64,000 bases of DNA. It comes from Halorubrum cibi. GTDB lineage: Archaea > Halobacteriota > Halobacteria > Halobacteriales > Haloferacaceae. The DNA is taken from assembly GCF_900182635.1 (NCBI RefSeq), contig NZ_FXTD01000004.1, forward strand, positions 124,001-188,000. The letters are read 5' to 3'. A program made the position numbers and the translations under genes. The notes beneath the pieces are model-generated. The model made no database searches and was not told where the DNA came from. It worked only from the letters and a program-made list of their open reading frames with translations. Of the stretch, positions 33,687 through 44,088 are shown piece after piece (positions within the stretch are counted from its first letter, which is position 1; each line of letters begins with the position of its first letter).

Positions 33687-34913
33687 ATGTCCACGTTCCA
33701 GACCATCGACGACCTGCCCGCCGACTCGCGCGTACTCGTCCGCCTCGATCTGAACTCCCCGATCGAGGACGGCGAGCCGCAGGACAACCGCCGGTTCGAG
33801 CGACACGCGCGCACCGTGCGCGACCTCGCCGACGCCGGCCACCGCGTCGTCCTCATGGCCCACCAGGGCCGTCCCGGCCGCGACGACTTCACGTCGCTTT
33901 CGGGACACGCGGCGGTCCTCGCCGATCACGTCGGTCGCGAGGTCGACTTCGTCGCCGACACCTACGGCGAGGACGCGCTCGCGGCCATCGAGGCGCTCGA
34001 GGCGGGCGAGGTGCTCCTCCTCGAGAACACCCGGATGTGCGACGAGGAGCTTCCCGAGGCGTCGCCCGCGGAGAAGGCCGACACCGAGTTCGTCCGGACG
34101 CTCGCGCCGCTTTTCGACGTATACGTCAACGACGCCTACTCGGCGGCCCACCGAAAACACGCCTCGCTCGTCGGGTTCCCGCTTGCGCTGCCCGCCTACG
34201 CCGGCCGCGTGATGGAGTCGGAGTACGAGGCCAACACCGCCATCGCCCGCAAGGAGTTCGACGGCCCGGTCACGATGGTGGTCGGCGGGACGAAGGCCAC
34301 CGACGTGATCGGCGTGATGGACGCTCTCGGCGACCGCGTCGACCGGTTCCTGCTCGGCGGCGTCGCCGGCGAGCTCTTCTTGCGCGCGGCCGGTCACCCG
34401 GTCGGCCGCGACCTCGAGGGGATGGACCTGTTCGACGAGCAGTGGGACGTCAACCACGAGACGGTCGAGGCGATCCTCGAGGAGCGCGGCGACGCGATCC
34501 GCCTCGCGATCGACCTCGCCTACGAGGGCGCGGACGGCGACCGCGCCGAGGTCCGCGTCGCCGACCTCGACGAGAAGACCGACGCGTACCTCGACGTCGG
34601 CTCCGCGACCGTCGCCGACTACGCCCCCCTCATCCGCGAGTCCGACGCCGTCTTCGTGAAGGGCGCGCTCGGCGTCTTCGAGGACGAGCGGTTCGCGGAC
34701 GGCACCGTCGGCGTGCTCGAGGCGATCGCCGAGACCGACTGCTTCTCGGTCGTCGGCGGCGGCGACACCTCGAGAGCGATCGAGATGTACGGGCTGGACG
34801 AGGACGACTTCTCGCACGTCTCCATCGCCGGCGGCGCGTACATCCGCGCGCTCACCGGCGAGCCGTTGCCGGCGATCGAACTGCTCCGGCGCGCGGACGA
34901 CGGCGGGGCGTAG
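33687..34913 (+). CDS. pgk: Phosphoglycerate kinase
   Basis: 408 residues. RVLVRLDLNSPIEDG (substrate Asp/Asn), HQGRPG, VLLLENTRM, FDVYVNDAYSAAHR and, in the C-terminal lobe, VGGTKATDVI, FVKGALGVFE and VVGGGDTSRAIE give the two-lobed PGK pattern. It converts 1,3-bisphosphoglycerate and ADP to 3-phosphoglycerate and ATP. Follows gapA in the same direction, completing the triose-phosphate oxidation step. Confidence 0.96.
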   Translation: MSTFQTIDDLPADSRVLVRLDLNSPIEDGEPQDNRRFERHARTVRDLADAGHRVVLMAHQGRPGRDDFTSLSGHAAVLADHVGREVDFVADTYGEDALAAIEALEAGEVLLLENTRMCDEELPEASPAEKADTEFVRTLAPLFDVYVNDAYSAAHRKHASLVGFPLALPAYAGRVMESEYEANTAIARKEFDGPVTMVVGGTKATDVIGVMDALGDRVDRFLLGGVAGELFLRAAGHPVGRDLEGMDLFDEQWDVNHETVEAILEERGDAIRLAIDLAYEGADGDRAEVRVADLDEKTDAYLDVGSATVADYAPLIRESDAVFVKGALGVFEDERFADGTVGVLEAIAETDCFSVVGGGDTSRAIEMYGLDEDDFSHVSIAGGAYIRALTGEPLPAIELLRRADDGGA

Positions 34914-35047
34914 CGCGCTCGGCGTCGGCCGATCCGTCCGTCGTCGCTCCATCGAGATGTCCTGTGAGCGATGCGTTCGGGTCCGACTCCGGTCAACACG
35001 GGTGAAACGCATAGCGGGTACACCTCTCAAAGGATTCCGGTAGCTCG

Positions 35048-35443
35048 TCAGTCCTCGCCGTCGCGGATGACCATCACCTTGGCCCGGTTTACGCCGTCAA
35101 AATCACGGAGTCGGTAGGTGAGGGTACGTATCTGCTCGGCTTCCCCCCGACAAAACAGCGATTCGAGACACCACTCTCCTTGGTGCGTATGGCTCGTGTT
35201 GAGGATCACCTCTTGATACTCGTGTTGGACTGCGTGGAGTTCCTGAATCACCTCGTGGTGGCGATAATCGAACGCAATGAGCGCGACGATTTCTCCGCTC
35301 GTCGATTCGAGGCGGGAGTGAGACTCGATGTACTCCAGCATCGCTTCCCGGACCGCCCGCGATCGATTCTCGAGATCCTGCTCTTGCCAGACTTCGTCGA
35401 ACTCTTCGACGACTTCGTCTGGAATATTGAAACTCGTTCGCAT
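35048..35443 (-). CDS. nikR: NikR-type nickel-responsive regulator
   Basis: 131 residues: a ribbon-helix-helix DNA-binding end (MRTSFNIPDEVVEEFDEV...RSRAVREAM) and an ACT-like C-terminal domain. The nickel ligands of the family are seen as H74, H85 and H87 and C92 in VILNTSHTHQGEWCLE. The His-to-Cys spacing (5) is one residue shorter than the 6 in E. coli NikR. It would repress nickel import, or respond to nickel, at the divergent transporter gene 103 bases away. Codon use is less G+C-biased than the flanking genes. Confidence 0.9.
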   Translation of the reverse strand: MRTSFNIPDEVVEEFDEVWQEQDLENRSRAVREAMLEYIESHSRLESTSGEIVALIAFDYRHHEVIQELHAVQHEYQEVILNTSHTHQGEWCLESLFCRGEAEQIRTLTYRLRDFDGVNRAKVMVIRDGED

Positions 35444-35479
35444 AGGTGCCGACTCGGCGGGATGCTACAAGAGGGTCTC

Positions 35480-35523
35480 GTATGACGATCCGCCCGTTCC
35501 GGTATTAACAATCGTTATTCACC
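35480..35523. promoter_or_regulatory. Candidate NikR operator and promoter region
   Basis: Holds GTATGA (35480), the half-site known from E. coli NikR, and a near-dyad GGTATTAAC-AATC-GTTATTCACC at 35501-35523, ahead of the transporter start at 35547. The E. coli site GTATGA-N16-TCATAC is not matched as a pair, so the assignment is weak. Confidence 0.35.
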
Positions 35524-35546
35524 TCGGGAGCGGACTCTCGCCCGGG

Positions 35547-36398
35547 ATGTTACACGGTGAAGCACTCGGCCTTTTCGTCGGTGCTGTCGCTCTCGGTGCC
35601 GTTCACGGCATCGAACCGGGTCATGGGTGGCCCGTTGCCGCCTCATATGCGCTCGACCAGACGAACAAGTGGGTGTACGGGTTTGCGGCGAGTCTCATCA
35701 TCGGCGTCGGCCACCTCATCAGCAGCGTTTCGATGGTCGGGGTGTTCTTCTACGCGAAAGACTACTTCAACCTCACGCAGGTTAACGAGCCGATGACGAT
35801 ACTTGGTGGGATCCAAATCGGCGGGCCAGTCAGTCTCGTTGCCGGGGTCCTGCTCATCGCGCTTGGGATTCGTGAATACTTCTACGGACACTCTCACGGC
35901 AATGGTGATGGCGGCCACTCTGACCATCACAGTCACGACCACCACCACGATATGGACGTGCATTCAAGCCATTCTCGCCAACAGGACCATTCATCCGATC
36001 GGGCTCACAGCCGTTCACACGACCACACCGCTGGACCGATCACCCGTTTGAAGGGCTCCGTTCCCTTCATCGGTGGGGGGTATCACTCACACGATTCCCC
36101 CGAGGAGACTGCTGACCGTGGCCTCTTCGGGATCGCGTGGTTCGCGTTCGTTCTCGGCTTCGCCCACGAAGAAGAGTTCGAGATCATTGCGCTCTGTGCC
36201 GGGTCAAACCACTGCCTCGAACTGATGAGTGCGTACGCCCTCACCGTCATCGTGGGTATCGTCGGACTGACGATGCTATTGATTACAGGCTACCAGCATT
36301 CCGAGGAGAAAGTCAAGCAGTACACGCCGTACCTACCGGCGTTTTCCGCATTCGTCCTCATCATCATGGGAGTCGGTTTCATCACCGGAATCTTCTGA
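35547..36398 (+). CDS. NicO/RcnA-like nickel/cobalt transporter with His-rich loop
   Basis: 283 residues with about six helices. TM1 carries GAVHGIEPGHGWP, resembling the NicO/HoxN His-motif; a loop between TM helices (about residues 113-175) is loaded with His and Asp (HSHGNGDGGHSDHHSHDHHHD), as in RcnA. A second conserved segment is FAHEEEFEIIALCAG. It most likely moves Ni2+ or Co2+; the His loop favours export, but the direction cannot be told. The NikR gene diverges from it. Confidence 0.8.
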   Translation: MLHGEALGLFVGAVALGAVHGIEPGHGWPVAASYALDQTNKWVYGFAASLIIGVGHLISSVSMVGVFFYAKDYFNLTQVNEPMTILGGIQIGGPVSLVAGVLLIALGIREYFYGHSHGNGDGGHSDHHSHDHHHDMDVHSSHSRQQDHSSDRAHSRSHDHTAGPITRLKGSVPFIGGGYHSHDSPEETADRGLFGIAWFAFVLGFAHEEEFEIIALCAGSNHCLELMSAYALTVIVGIVGLTMLLITGYQHSEEKVKQYTPYLPAFSAFVLIIMGVGFITGIF

Positions 36399-36510
36399 CT
36401 CGTCCGTTCAATACGCACTCGAAATATACCGGCCGTTTCATGCGATCTCGTCATGAACGACGGACGTTCATCGGAGACTCCGCGATCGACCGTCCCGCCG
36501 TTCCCGGCGC

Positions 36511-36921
36511 TCAGTCGTCGCCGGGCGCGAAACTCGCGGAACCGCCGCCCGCGGCGTCGCCTGCCCCCGTCGCGGAGTAGTAGAGCATGATCAGCATCGA
36601 GACGATCAGCGCGCCGCCCCAGAGGAACCCGGTCGGCATGAGGAACGTCAGCCCGAACCCCTCGCCGAGCCAGACGATCCCGGGGATCCCCCACTGTCCG
36701 GCGACGAACAGACCGGTCACGGCGGTCCTGACGGTACCCGTCACGCCGAGCGCGGGGACGGCGAACCCCATCACGATGGCGAGGATGGAGAGCACGCCGA
36801 GGTGGGCGTGCCCGCCGATCATCCACGGCGGGACGACGCCGCCGCCCGCGAGCAGTACGAACTGGTGTAACCCGACCGCCATCATGACCGCCAATCCGAG
36901 AAATCCGGACGACTTCAGCAC
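36511..36921 (-). CDS. Four-helix membrane protein, unknown
   Basis: 136 residues with about four helices and a Gly/Asp-rich tail. Two histidines of interest: LHQF in helix 1 and GGHAHLGVL before helix 2, a spacing seen in some haem or metal membrane proteins; that is suggestive only. No family recognised with confidence. GTG start at 36921. Convergent with the nickel transporter. Confidence 0.65.
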   Translation of the reverse strand: MLKSSGFLGLAVMMAVGLHQFVLLAGGGVVPPWMIGGHAHLGVLSILAIVMGFAVPALGVTGTVRTAVTGLFVAGQWGIPGIVWLGEGFGLTFLMPTGFLWGGALIVSMLIMLYYSATGAGDAAGGGSASFAPGDD

Positions 36922-37086
36922 ACGTGTCAGGGATTCGTTAGTGTCGATCCGATGAACGTTTCATAAACGTTCCCCTACGAGAACCGATTTCCGCGAGCGG
37001 GTCGGTCGACGCGATTCGCCCCGTCCCGCCGAGGCGCGTTTCTCCGTTTACTCAACGCTTTTTTCGCTCGGCTCGGAGGGACGCGT

Positions 37087-38361
37087 ATGGAGCCACTGAC
37101 GACGTTCGCCGACAGCTCGCTTTCCGAGATCCGCCGCGACCTCCACCGACACGCGGAGGCCGGCTGGAAGGAGTTCCGGACCTCGGCGCTGCTCGCCGCC
37201 GAACTCGAGGACCTCGGCTACGAGGTTTTCCTCGGTGAGGACACCGTCGACCCCGACTCGCGCATGGGCGTCCCCCCGGCCGACGAGGTCGCCGCGGCCC
37301 GCGAGCGCGCACGCGAGGAAGGCGCGCCCGAGGAGTACCTCGATCGGATGGGCGACATCACCGGCGTGATCGCGACCCGGACGTTCGGCGACGGGCCGAC
37401 GATCGGGCTTCGCACCGACATCGACGCCCTGGAACGTCAGGAGGCGATGGACGACGACCACCGACCGGCCGCCGAGGGGTTCGCGAGCGTTCACCCCGGC
37501 GAGATGCACGCCTGCGGTCACGACGCCCACGCCGCCACCGGGCTCGGCGTGGCCCGCACGTTCGCGGAGGGCGGCTTCGACGGCACCCTCAAGCTGTTCT
37601 TCCAGTCCGCCGAGGAGGGCGGTCGCGGCGGAAAACCCATGTCCGAGTCGGGCCACCTCGACGACGTCGACCACCTGCTCGCGGTCCACGTCGGGCTCGA
37701 CGAGCCCGTCGGCACGGTCGTCTCGAGTTACGACGGCCCCCTCTCGAACGCCAAGCTCGACGTGACCTTCTCGGGCGCGCCTGCTCACGCCGGCGGTCAG
37801 CCGCACGCCGGCCGCAACGCGCTCCAGGCGGCCACGGCGGCGATCGGGAACCTCTACGGGATCGCCAGACATGGCGAGGGCGCGACCCGGATCAACGTCG
37901 GACGGGTCAACGCCGACAACGCCCAGAACGTCATCTGTGAGGAGGCGACGATGCGCGTCGAGGTCCGCGGCGAGACGCACGACCTCAACGAGTACATGCT
38001 CGGGCGGGCACGCGAGGTCGTCGACGGCGCGGCGACGATGCACGACGTGAGCTACGAGACGAGCCTCTACGGGAAGACGACGACCTTCGAGAACGACGCG
38101 TCGGTCGTGTCGGTCGTCGAGGCGGCCGCGAACGCGACCGACTCGGTCGGGGAAGTGATCACGAAGGAGTTCGGCGGCAGCGAGGACGCCTCCTACCTGA
38201 TCCGGCGCGTCCAGGAGCGCGGCGGGACCGCGACGTACCTCGGCGTCGGCGGGAGCAACCCCGACGGCCACCACACGGCGTACTTCGACGTCGACGAGGC
38301 GTGTATCGACATCGGCGTCGACGTGATCACGGACGCGATCGGTCGCCTCGCGGAGAACTGA
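37087..38361 (+). CDS. M20-family amidohydrolase/peptidase
   Basis: 424 residues. The metal-binding motif HACGHDAH begins near residue 141, [11 protein letters not shown] follows and a late EFGGSEDAS gives the remaining ligand region; the inserted dimer domain has [17 protein letters not shown]. The [18 protein letters not shown]-terminus is that of the AbgB/aminoacylase branch, which splits N-acyl or p-aminobenzoyl amino acids. A loop insert (about residues 58-90) is charged. The substrate is not known. Confidence 0.9.
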   Translation: MEPLTTFADSSLSEIRRDLHRHAEAGWKEFRTSALLAAELEDLGYEVFLGEDTVDPDSRMGVPPADEVAAARERAREEGAPEEYLDRMGDITGVIATRTFGDGPTIGLRTDIDALERQEAMDDDHRPAAEGFASVHPGEMHACGHDAHAATGLGVARTFAEGGFDGTLKLFFQSAEEGGRGGKPMSESGHLDDVDHLLAVHVGLDEPVGTVVSSYDGPLSNAKLDVTFSGAPAHAGGQPHAGRNALQAATAAIGNLYGIARHGEGATRINVGRVNADNAQNVICEEATMRVEVRGETHDLNEYMLGRAREVVDGAATMHDVSYETSLYGKTTTFENDASVVSVVEAAANATDSVGEVITKEFGGSEDASYLIRRVQERGGTATYLGVGGSNPDGHHTAYFDVDEACIDIGVDVITDAIGRLAEN

Positions 38362-38401
38362 TCGGTCGTCTCGTCGCGACGGACGCGTCCGCCGCGGCCG
38401 T

Positions 38402-38863
38402 TCACTCCTCGTTGAGGTCGAGTTCGAACTGCTTGTTCTCGACCACCGCGTTGAGCACGACGCTGGTGTTCGACTCGCGGATATCGGCGTCGGTGAGGAT
38501 CTCCTTGATCTGGTCGTTCATGCCGTCGGTGTCGGTGAACTTCCCGATCGCGATCACGTCGTAATCGCCGGTGACCTCGTAGACGCTGATCATCTGTTTC
38601 TGCTGGCGGAGCTTCTCGGTCACGTCCGGCAGCGCGCTCCCCTCGACTTTCAACTGGAGGATGGCGGTCACGTCGAACCCGAGCTTGTCGTAGTCCACGA
38701 TCGGGCTGTACCCGCGGATGACTTCCTCGTCCTCGAGGTCGCGGAGGTGATTCGAGACGGTCGTCACGGAGACGTCGAGTTCGTCACCGAGACTGCGGAG
38801 ACTGGCGCGACCGTTTCCGAGAAGCGAATTCACGAGTTTGGCGTCGAGGTTTTCGTACGTCAT
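38402..38863 (-). CDS. lrp: Lrp/AsnC-family regulator
   Basis: 153 residues. Winged helix-turn-helix ([35 protein letters not shown]) followed by an RAM ligand domain with [13 protein letters not shown]. In Halobacterium an Lrp regulator sits next to glnA and controls it, and the present gene is divergent from glnA with 126 bases between. Amino-acid or glutamine sensing is likely. Confidence 0.93.
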   Translation of the reverse strand: MTYENLDAKLVNSLLGNGRASLRSLGDELDVSVTTVSNHLRDLEDEEVIRGYSPIVDYDKLGFDVTAILQLKVEGSALPDVTEKLRQQKQMISVYEVTGDYDVIAIGKFTDTDGMNDQIKEILTDADIRESNTSVVLNAVVENKQFELDLNEE

Positions 38864-38953
38864 TGGATTCGATCACGGTTTGGGGGGTTTAGAATTTTAC
38901 GAACGTCCACTACTCACGGGGACTTGGCGGTTCATGCGTCAAGCGACAAGGCC

Positions 38954-38959
38954 TTTATA
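38954..38959 (+). promoter_or_regulatory. TATA box of glnA
   Basis: TTTATA in GGCCTTTATACTGG, 36 bases before the ATG at 38990, in the divergent region shared with the lrp regulator. Confidence 0.6.
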
Positions 38960-38989
38960 CTGGCAGATAAGTACGTAACCGTCCAAAAC

Positions 38990-40360
38990 ATGACCGGCGA
39001 CCACGCCAAACCGGACGGCGGCCTCACGGCCGAAGAACAGGCGGTACTCGACGAGATCGACGAGGAGGACGTCGACTTCCTGCGGTTACAGTTCACCGAC
39101 ATCCTCGGCGTCGTCAAGAACGTCTCCGTGCCGGCCCACCAGGCCGAGAAGGCGTTCACGGACGGGATCTACTTCGACGGCTCCTCGATCGAGGGGTACG
39201 TTCGCATCCAGGAGTCCGACATGCGGCTCGTCCCGGACCCCGAGACGTTCACGGTGCTCCCGTGGCGCAGCGACGGCGACGACGACTCCGCCGCCGCCCG
39301 CCTGATCTGTGACATCGTCACCACGGAGGGTGAACCGTTCGAGGGCGGTCCACGCCAGGTTCTCAAGAGCGTCCTCTCGAAGGCCGACGACATGGGGTAC
39401 ACGGTCTCGATCGGCCCGGAGCCGGAGTTCTTCCTGTTCAAGACGGACGACGACGGCAACGCGACGACGATCCCCCACGACAACGGGGGCTACTTCGACC
39501 TCGCGCCGAAGGACCTCGCGAGCGACGTCCGCAAGGAGATCATCTTCACCTTGGAGGAGATGGGCTTCGAGATCGAGGCGTCCCACCACGAGGTCGCGGA
39601 GGGTCAACACGAGATCAACTTCAAGTACGACGACGCGCTCACGGCCGCGGACAACATCGCGACGTTCCGCGCCGTCGTCCGCGCGGTCGCCGCCCAACAC
39701 GATCTCCACGCGACGTTCATGCCCAAGCCGATAGCCGAGATCAACGGCTCGGGGATGCACAGCCACATCTCGCTTTTCGACGAGGACGGCAACGCCTTCG
39801 CCGCCGACGACGACGAGTTCAACCTGAGCGAGACGGCCTACCAGTTCATGGGCGGCATCCTGAACCACGCGCAGGCGTTCACGGCCGTGACGAACCCGAC
39901 CGTGAACTCCTACAAGCGGCTGGTGCCCGGCTACGAGGCCCCGATCTACGTCGCGTGGTCCGACACGAACCGCTCGGCGCTGGTTCGCGTCCCCGACGCC
40001 GCGGGCGTCTCCGCGCGCTTCGAGGTCCGTAGCCCCGACCCGTCGTGTAACCCCTACCTCGGACTGGCGTCGATGATCGCGGCCGGCCTCGACGGGATCG
40101 AGACCGACGCCGACCCCGGCGACCCGGTCCGCGAGGACATCTACGAATTCGACGACGCCAAACGCGAGGAGTACGGCATCGACACGCTCCCGCCGAACCT
40201 CGGCGCGGCCGTCGAGGCGCTCGAGGACGACGCGGTCGTCAAGGACGCGCTCGGACCCCACGTCTCCGAGAAGTTCGCGGAGGCGAAAAGCCAGGAGTTC
40301 AGCGAGTACCTCACCCAGGTCTCCGAGTGGGAGGAGGACCGCTACCTCGAGACGTTCTGA
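38990..40360 (+). CDS. glnA: Glutamine synthetase type I
   Basis: 456 residues. N-terminal [23 protein letters not shown], catalytic metal motif [17 protein letters not shown], the ammonia-site motif [24 protein letters not shown] and the [15 protein letters not shown] end. The last shows no adenylylation-site motif of the type seen in enterobacteria, and GS here is more likely regulated by PII proteins or transcription. It fixes ammonia onto glutamate. Divergent from the Lrp regulator. The ATG at 38990 follows a clear TATA box. Confidence 0.97.
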   Translation: MTGDHAKPDGGLTAEEQAVLDEIDEEDVDFLRLQFTDILGVVKNVSVPAHQAEKAFTDGIYFDGSSIEGYVRIQESDMRLVPDPETFTVLPWRSDGDDDSAAARLICDIVTTEGEPFEGGPRQVLKSVLSKADDMGYTVSIGPEPEFFLFKTDDDGNATTIPHDNGGYFDLAPKDLASDVRKEIIFTLEEMGFEIEASHHEVAEGQHEINFKYDDALTAADNIATFRAVVRAVAAQHDLHATFMPKPIAEINGSGMHSHISLFDEDGNAFAADDDEFNLSETAYQFMGGILNHAQAFTAVTNPTVNSYKRLVPGYEAPIYVAWSDTNRSALVRVPDAAGVSARFEVRSPDPSCNPYLGLASMIAAGLDGIETDADPGDPVREDIYEFDDAKREEYGIDTLPPNLGAAVEALEDDAVVKDALGPHVSEKFAEAKSQEFSEYLTQVSEWEEDRYLETF

Positions 40361-40409
40361 GCCGGCTCCGGCCCCCGAGTTCGAGCGACCCGACTCGCCT
40401 TCCCGTTTT

Positions 40410-41408
40410 TCACGCGCCGACGCGATCGATCAGCGGCGGCACCGCCGGCATCGCGACGACGCCGACCACGGCGGCGGTCGTCGCGACGAGCGTGACGACG
40501 AGTGAATCGACAAGTGCGTACGCACCGACCCACAGGGCACCCGTGACGGCGAGCGCGGGGAGCGCGATCCGGACCGGAACGGCGGGTTCGTCGCCGTCGA
40601 CGAGCAGCCAGCCGACCGCGCCGCCGACTCCGGTGGCGATGCCGATGCCCGCCTCGACGACCTCGCTCGTTTGGCCGTTGGCGACCGCGACGCCGGCCGC
40701 GGCGACGGAGACGACCGCCGCGAGCAGAAACGCCGGCGTGGGATCGAGATCGGCCGTCGGATCGGTGCGATCGGTCCCGTTCGTGGACTCCGCGAGGTCG
40801 GGTTCGGAGTCCCGGAACCGCGGGTCGCCGGCGAGTCGTAGCGCGACGACGACGACCACACCGCCGAGGAGGACGCCGGTGAGCACGTCGACGGCGTAGT
40901 GTACCTCGATGACCACTCGGGAGATCGCCACGGCGACGGCGACGACGCCGGCTCCGAGGAGTCTCCGCCGGCCCGTCATCGCGCGGTCGTACAGCAACGC
41001 GAGCGCGCCGTAGGCGGCCGCGCCGCCGGTGGCGTGCCCGCTCGGGAAGCCGAAGCCGTCGGAGAGCACCTGTGTCTCGTACCACGCCGAGAACAGGCCG
41101 GGAAGCCACGTCGGCACGTCCGCGGGACCCACCGCGCCCGGCGGGCGGGGAACCGCGAACCACGCCTTCCCGAGCGCGACGGCGGCGTACGCACACGTGA
41201 CGGCGGCGATCGCGGTCGCACCGGCGCGGCGCGGCGAGGCCGCGAGCCGGTCGCCGGCGAACCAGTAGCCGACCGCCAGCAGACCGAACAGGAACCATGG
41301 GTCCGCGAGGTGGGTGACGGCCGCGAAGACGACGACGACGAACTCGGGGAGCGCGTCGACGACGGCGGTCTCGCCGACTCCGCGCTCCGCGGAGACGAGT
41401 CCGGTCAC
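40410..41408 (-). CDS. PAP2-family membrane phosphatase
   Basis: 332 residues. The three acid-phosphatase motifs are present: KAWFAVPRP, PSGHA and SRVVIEVHYAVD. The protein has about eight hydrophobic segments, with the C-terminal three beyond the core domain, and an acidic loop (about 210-225). It may dephosphorylate lipid phosphates or isoprenyl diphosphates. GTG start, six bases after the stop of the YihY-type gene; the two are probably one operon. Confidence 0.88.
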   Translation of the reverse strand: MTGLVSAERGVGETAVVDALPEFVVVVFAAVTHLADPWFLFGLLAVGYWFAGDRLAASPRRAGATAIAAVTCAYAAVALGKAWFAVPRPPGAVGPADVPTWLPGLFSAWYETQVLSDGFGFPSGHATGGAAAYGALALLYDRAMTGRRRLLGAGVVAVAVAISRVVIEVHYAVDVLTGVLLGGVVVVVALRLAGDPRFRDSEPDLAESTNGTDRTDPTADLDPTPAFLLAAVVSVAAAGVAVANGQTSEVVEAGIGIATGVGGAVGWLLVDGDEPAVPVRIALPALAVTGALWVGAYALVDSLVVTLVATTAAVVGVVAMPAVPPLIDRVGA

Positions 41409-41414
41409 GGTCCG

Positions 41415-42719
41415 TCAGTCGTCACCCCGGTTACGGGCGTACTCGAGCGCCTTTCCGGGGGTCTCGATCAGGTTGAGGCCGACGCCGACGAGTATGAAGA
41501 GCGTGTACAGCCCCAGCGTCGACAGCCCGAGAACGATCATCGCGGCGATCGCGTAGATCCCGTTGAGGAACGTGAACGCCCCGAGCGTCAGCACCGTCCC
41601 GTACAGCAGGACGAGGTACGGCCCCCAGCCGCGGGCGTGCCCGCGCCGCATTCGCGAGCGGACGTACCGTTTCAGCTCCGACTCCAGCTCGGGTTTGTCG
41701 ACCGTGCGATCCTCGACGTCCGTCTCGAACTCGTCGAACTCCGCGCGCAACTCGTCGAGTTCCTCCTCGAGCGCCGCGACGTCCGGCGCTCCGCGGGGGC
41801 GTTCCGCGTCGCCGTCGTCCCCGGAACCGTCCGACTCGCCGTTCATACCCGTGGGTCGGTCGCGGCCGTGTTGTAACTGCCGGTCCGGGTCACGGTCGGT
41901 GCGCTCGGCGTCGTCGACGATCCCGGCGTCGCCGACGTCACGATCCGCGGCCACGACGTTGATCACGCCCCCGACGACGACGACGACCGCCGCGAGGTAG
42001 AGCCAGGTCACGAGCAGCAGAACGCCGCCAATGACTCCGTACACCTGGTACTGCCCGGCGCTCGCGGCGTACAGTTGAAACCCGGCCTGGAGCAGCGTCC
42101 AACCGGTCGCGGCGAACGCGGCTCCTGGCAGCGCCTCGCGGACGCCGATCGCCGGTTCCGGGAGCAGGTAGTAGATCGGGAGGAACACGACCGTAAGCAC
42201 GACGGGTAACGCGAGGATGCTCGCCGCCTCGATCGCCGGGATCGCGTCCGCGGCCGCGAGGAACGCGCCGAGACCGACCATCACGCCGAGTCCGACCCCG
42301 ATCCCGAGTACGACCGCGACCGCGTCCGTGACCTGTTCGCGGAAGCCGGGCGGCGACTCGCCGCCGTAGAGCACGCCGAAGGCCGTATCGAGTCCGCGAA
42401 ACACCTTCAGCGTCGACCACAACAGGAGGCCGAGCCCCAGAACGCCCGCCCCCGTCCGCCCGCTCGCGGAGAAGACGGCCGCGGCGACGGCCTCCTCGCC
42501 CGCGGGCGTGAGGAAGTCGCCCGCGGCCGCGACAACCCCGGCGGCGATCGTCTCGCCGAACGCCGCGCTCGCGACGGCGACGAGCAGGAGCAACGCGGGC
42601 ACGAGCGAGACGAACGCGTAGTAGGCGATCGCAGCCGCGAGGAACGTCACCTGTCGGTCCAGCGCGAGGTCGGCGACGCGGCGGACGGCGTCGAACGTGG
42701 CTGTCTGACGGCGGGACAC
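41415..42719 (-). CDS. YihY/BrkB membrane protein fused to a coiled-coil two-helix domain
   Basis: 434 residues. N-terminal YihY region (about 1-265): FLAAAIAYYAFVSLVPALL, LLLWSTLKVFRGLDTAF, and YGVIGGVLLLVTWLYL. A disordered acidic linker (about 270-305) leads to a charged coiled coil (LEEELDELRAEFDEFETDVED) and two more helices (about 370-420). The second part has its own plausible ATG (MNGES, near residue 295) but no upstream stop, so the frame is fused. In many relatives the YihY part stands alone. Function of either part unknown; a transporter or envelope role is assumed for YihY. Confidence 0.82.
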   Translation of the reverse strand: MSRRQTATFDAVRRVADLALDRQVTFLAAAIAYYAFVSLVPALLLLVAVASAAFGETIAAGVVAAAGDFLTPAGEEAVAAAVFSASGRTGAGVLGLGLLLWSTLKVFRGLDTAFGVLYGGESPPGFREQVTDAVAVVLGIGVGLGVMVGLGAFLAAADAIPAIEAASILALPVVLTVVFLPIYYLLPEPAIGVREALPGAAFAATGWTLLQAGFQLYAASAGQYQVYGVIGGVLLLVTWLYLAAVVVVVGGVINVVAADRDVGDAGIVDDAERTDRDPDRQLQHGRDRPTGMNGESDGSGDDGDAERPRGAPDVAALEEELDELRAEFDEFETDVEDRTVDKPELESELKRYVRSRMRRGHARGWGPYLVLLYGTVLTLGAFTFLNGIYAIAAMIVLGLSTLGLYTLFILVGVGLNLIETPGKALEYARNRGDD

Positions 42720-42798
42720 GTCCGGAGTTCGGCCGACGGAACCAAAAACGCGCCGGGCCGGTCGTCGGCCCCGTCACCGGTTCCGGGGCGTGTCGCCC

Positions 42799-42834
42799 GT
42801 CGCCCGGCTACGCCCTGTCGCCCGGCTACGCCCC
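42799..42834. repeat. 18-bp tandem duplication across the trm1 stop
   Basis: GTCGCCCGGCTACGCCCT then GTCGCCCGGCTACGCCCC, with partial extra units either side. The complement of CTA at 42826 is the trm1 stop codon; because 18 is a multiple of three, the copied stop stays in frame. Confidence 0.75.
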
Positions 42835-43953
42835 GTCGCCCAGGACCGCCTCGCGCATCTCGGGGATCGACGCCGTGGTCTTGACCGCCGTCCCGCGGTA
42901 GTGCGCCCGTGTCGCCTCGTGGCCGGCTCCCCGAAGTCGTTCGACGAACTCGTCCATGCCGATCGCCGGCTCGCCCCACTGCTTGTACAGCCGGTGTTGG
43001 TCGTAGTGGGTCGGCACGTCCAGTTCGCGCGAGACGGTCCCGAGCAGCTTCCGCGCGCGCTTCGCCTCGCCCATGTCGTCGGTGACGCGTTCGCGGACCG
43101 CGCGGGCGAAGTCGCTCTCCGCGACGGGGCCGAGCCAGAGCGGCCCGGCGGTCAACACGCGATCTCCCCCGCAGACGGGACACGCCTCGGCCGGATTCGC
43201 GATGAGCCCGCGAGTCGGCTCTCGCCAGAGACAGTCCTCGCAGTTGTCGACGTATCCGAGCTCGTCGACGGCGTCGTCGGCCGCCCGCGCGCCCGACTCG
43301 AGTTCGAGGTACGTCCGCGCGTAGTGTCGGGAGACGTGCGAGAGGATCGGTCGCGCGGCCTTGTCGTACCGCGCGGCGGTCCGAACCAGCGCGGAGATCA
43401 GCGTCCGGAGCCCCATTTCCGGGTGATAGTCGGTGTTTCGCGGCACCGCGCCGTACTTGCGGATCCCGCTGTTGAGATGCGCGCCACAAAGCGGCGCGGT
43501 GTCGGTGGCCGTGACGCAGATCAGGTTCCGGCCGTTCGCGAACGCGGCGTCGGCGAAGGGGATCGGCGTCCCGTACGGGTCCAGATCCACCACGTCGAAC
43601 GGCCCCTCGTCGTACAACAGCGCATTGACGTCGCGGTGGACGGCCTCGCCCTCGAGGTCGTTGCCGGCGAGGTTCCGCTCGGCGAGGTCGACCGCGTCGG
43701 CGTCGACGTCGGCGCAGGTCACGTCGTACCCCTCGGCGGCCGCCCGGACGCCCCGGATCCCCGAGGCGGCCATCGCGTCGAGGTACGACGCCGCGCGCGG
43801 CTCGCGCTCGCGGTAGGCGCGCAACACCGCGACGGTGACGTCCCGGTTCAGCTCCTGTGTGGGGTTGAAGAAGACGCCGCCGCCGGTCCCCTCGCTGGCG
43901 CCGTCGCGGGCCTCGGGGACCTCGATCGCCACTCCTCCCTCCTCGATGTTCAT
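42826..43953 (-). CDS. trm1: tRNA (guanine-26-N2)-dimethyltransferase
   Basis: 375 residues. N-terminal [20 protein letters not shown] motif [15 protein letters not shown], catalytic [22 protein letters not shown] and a C-terminal Cys cluster (CLWREPTRG..., CPVCGG), as in archaeal Trm1. It methylates G26 in tRNA with SAM. The C-terminal domain ends [11 protein letters not shown]. No partner gene is adjacent on the strand. Confidence 0.95.
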   Translation of the reverse strand: MNIEEGGVAIEVPEARDGASEGTGGGVFFNPTQELNRDVTVAVLRAYREREPRAASYLDAMAASGIRGVRAAAEGYDVTCADVDADAVDLAERNLAGNDLEGEAVHRDVNALLYDEGPFDVVDLDPYGTPIPFADAAFANGRNLICVTATDTAPLCGAHLNSGIRKYGAVPRNTDYHPEMGLRTLISALVRTAARYDKAARPILSHVSRHYARTYLELESGARAADDAVDELGYVDNCEDCLWREPTRGLIANPAEACPVCGGDRVLTAGPLWLGPVAESDFARAVRERVTDDMGEAKRARKLLGTVSRELDVPTHYDQHRLYKQWGEPAIGMDEFVERLRGAGHEATRAHYRGTAVKTTASIPEMREAVLGDGA

Positions 43954-44088
43954 GCCCCGAGTTCGTCGATACGGGACAAAAGGGCCGCGCTCCGGGTGCG
44001 TCGAGCGCGTCGGGGCGACGAAGGCCTAGCGGCGAACGACGCGGTCGAACCGAAACGGTAAGACGCCCCGCCGACTCGGCGTGGACGT

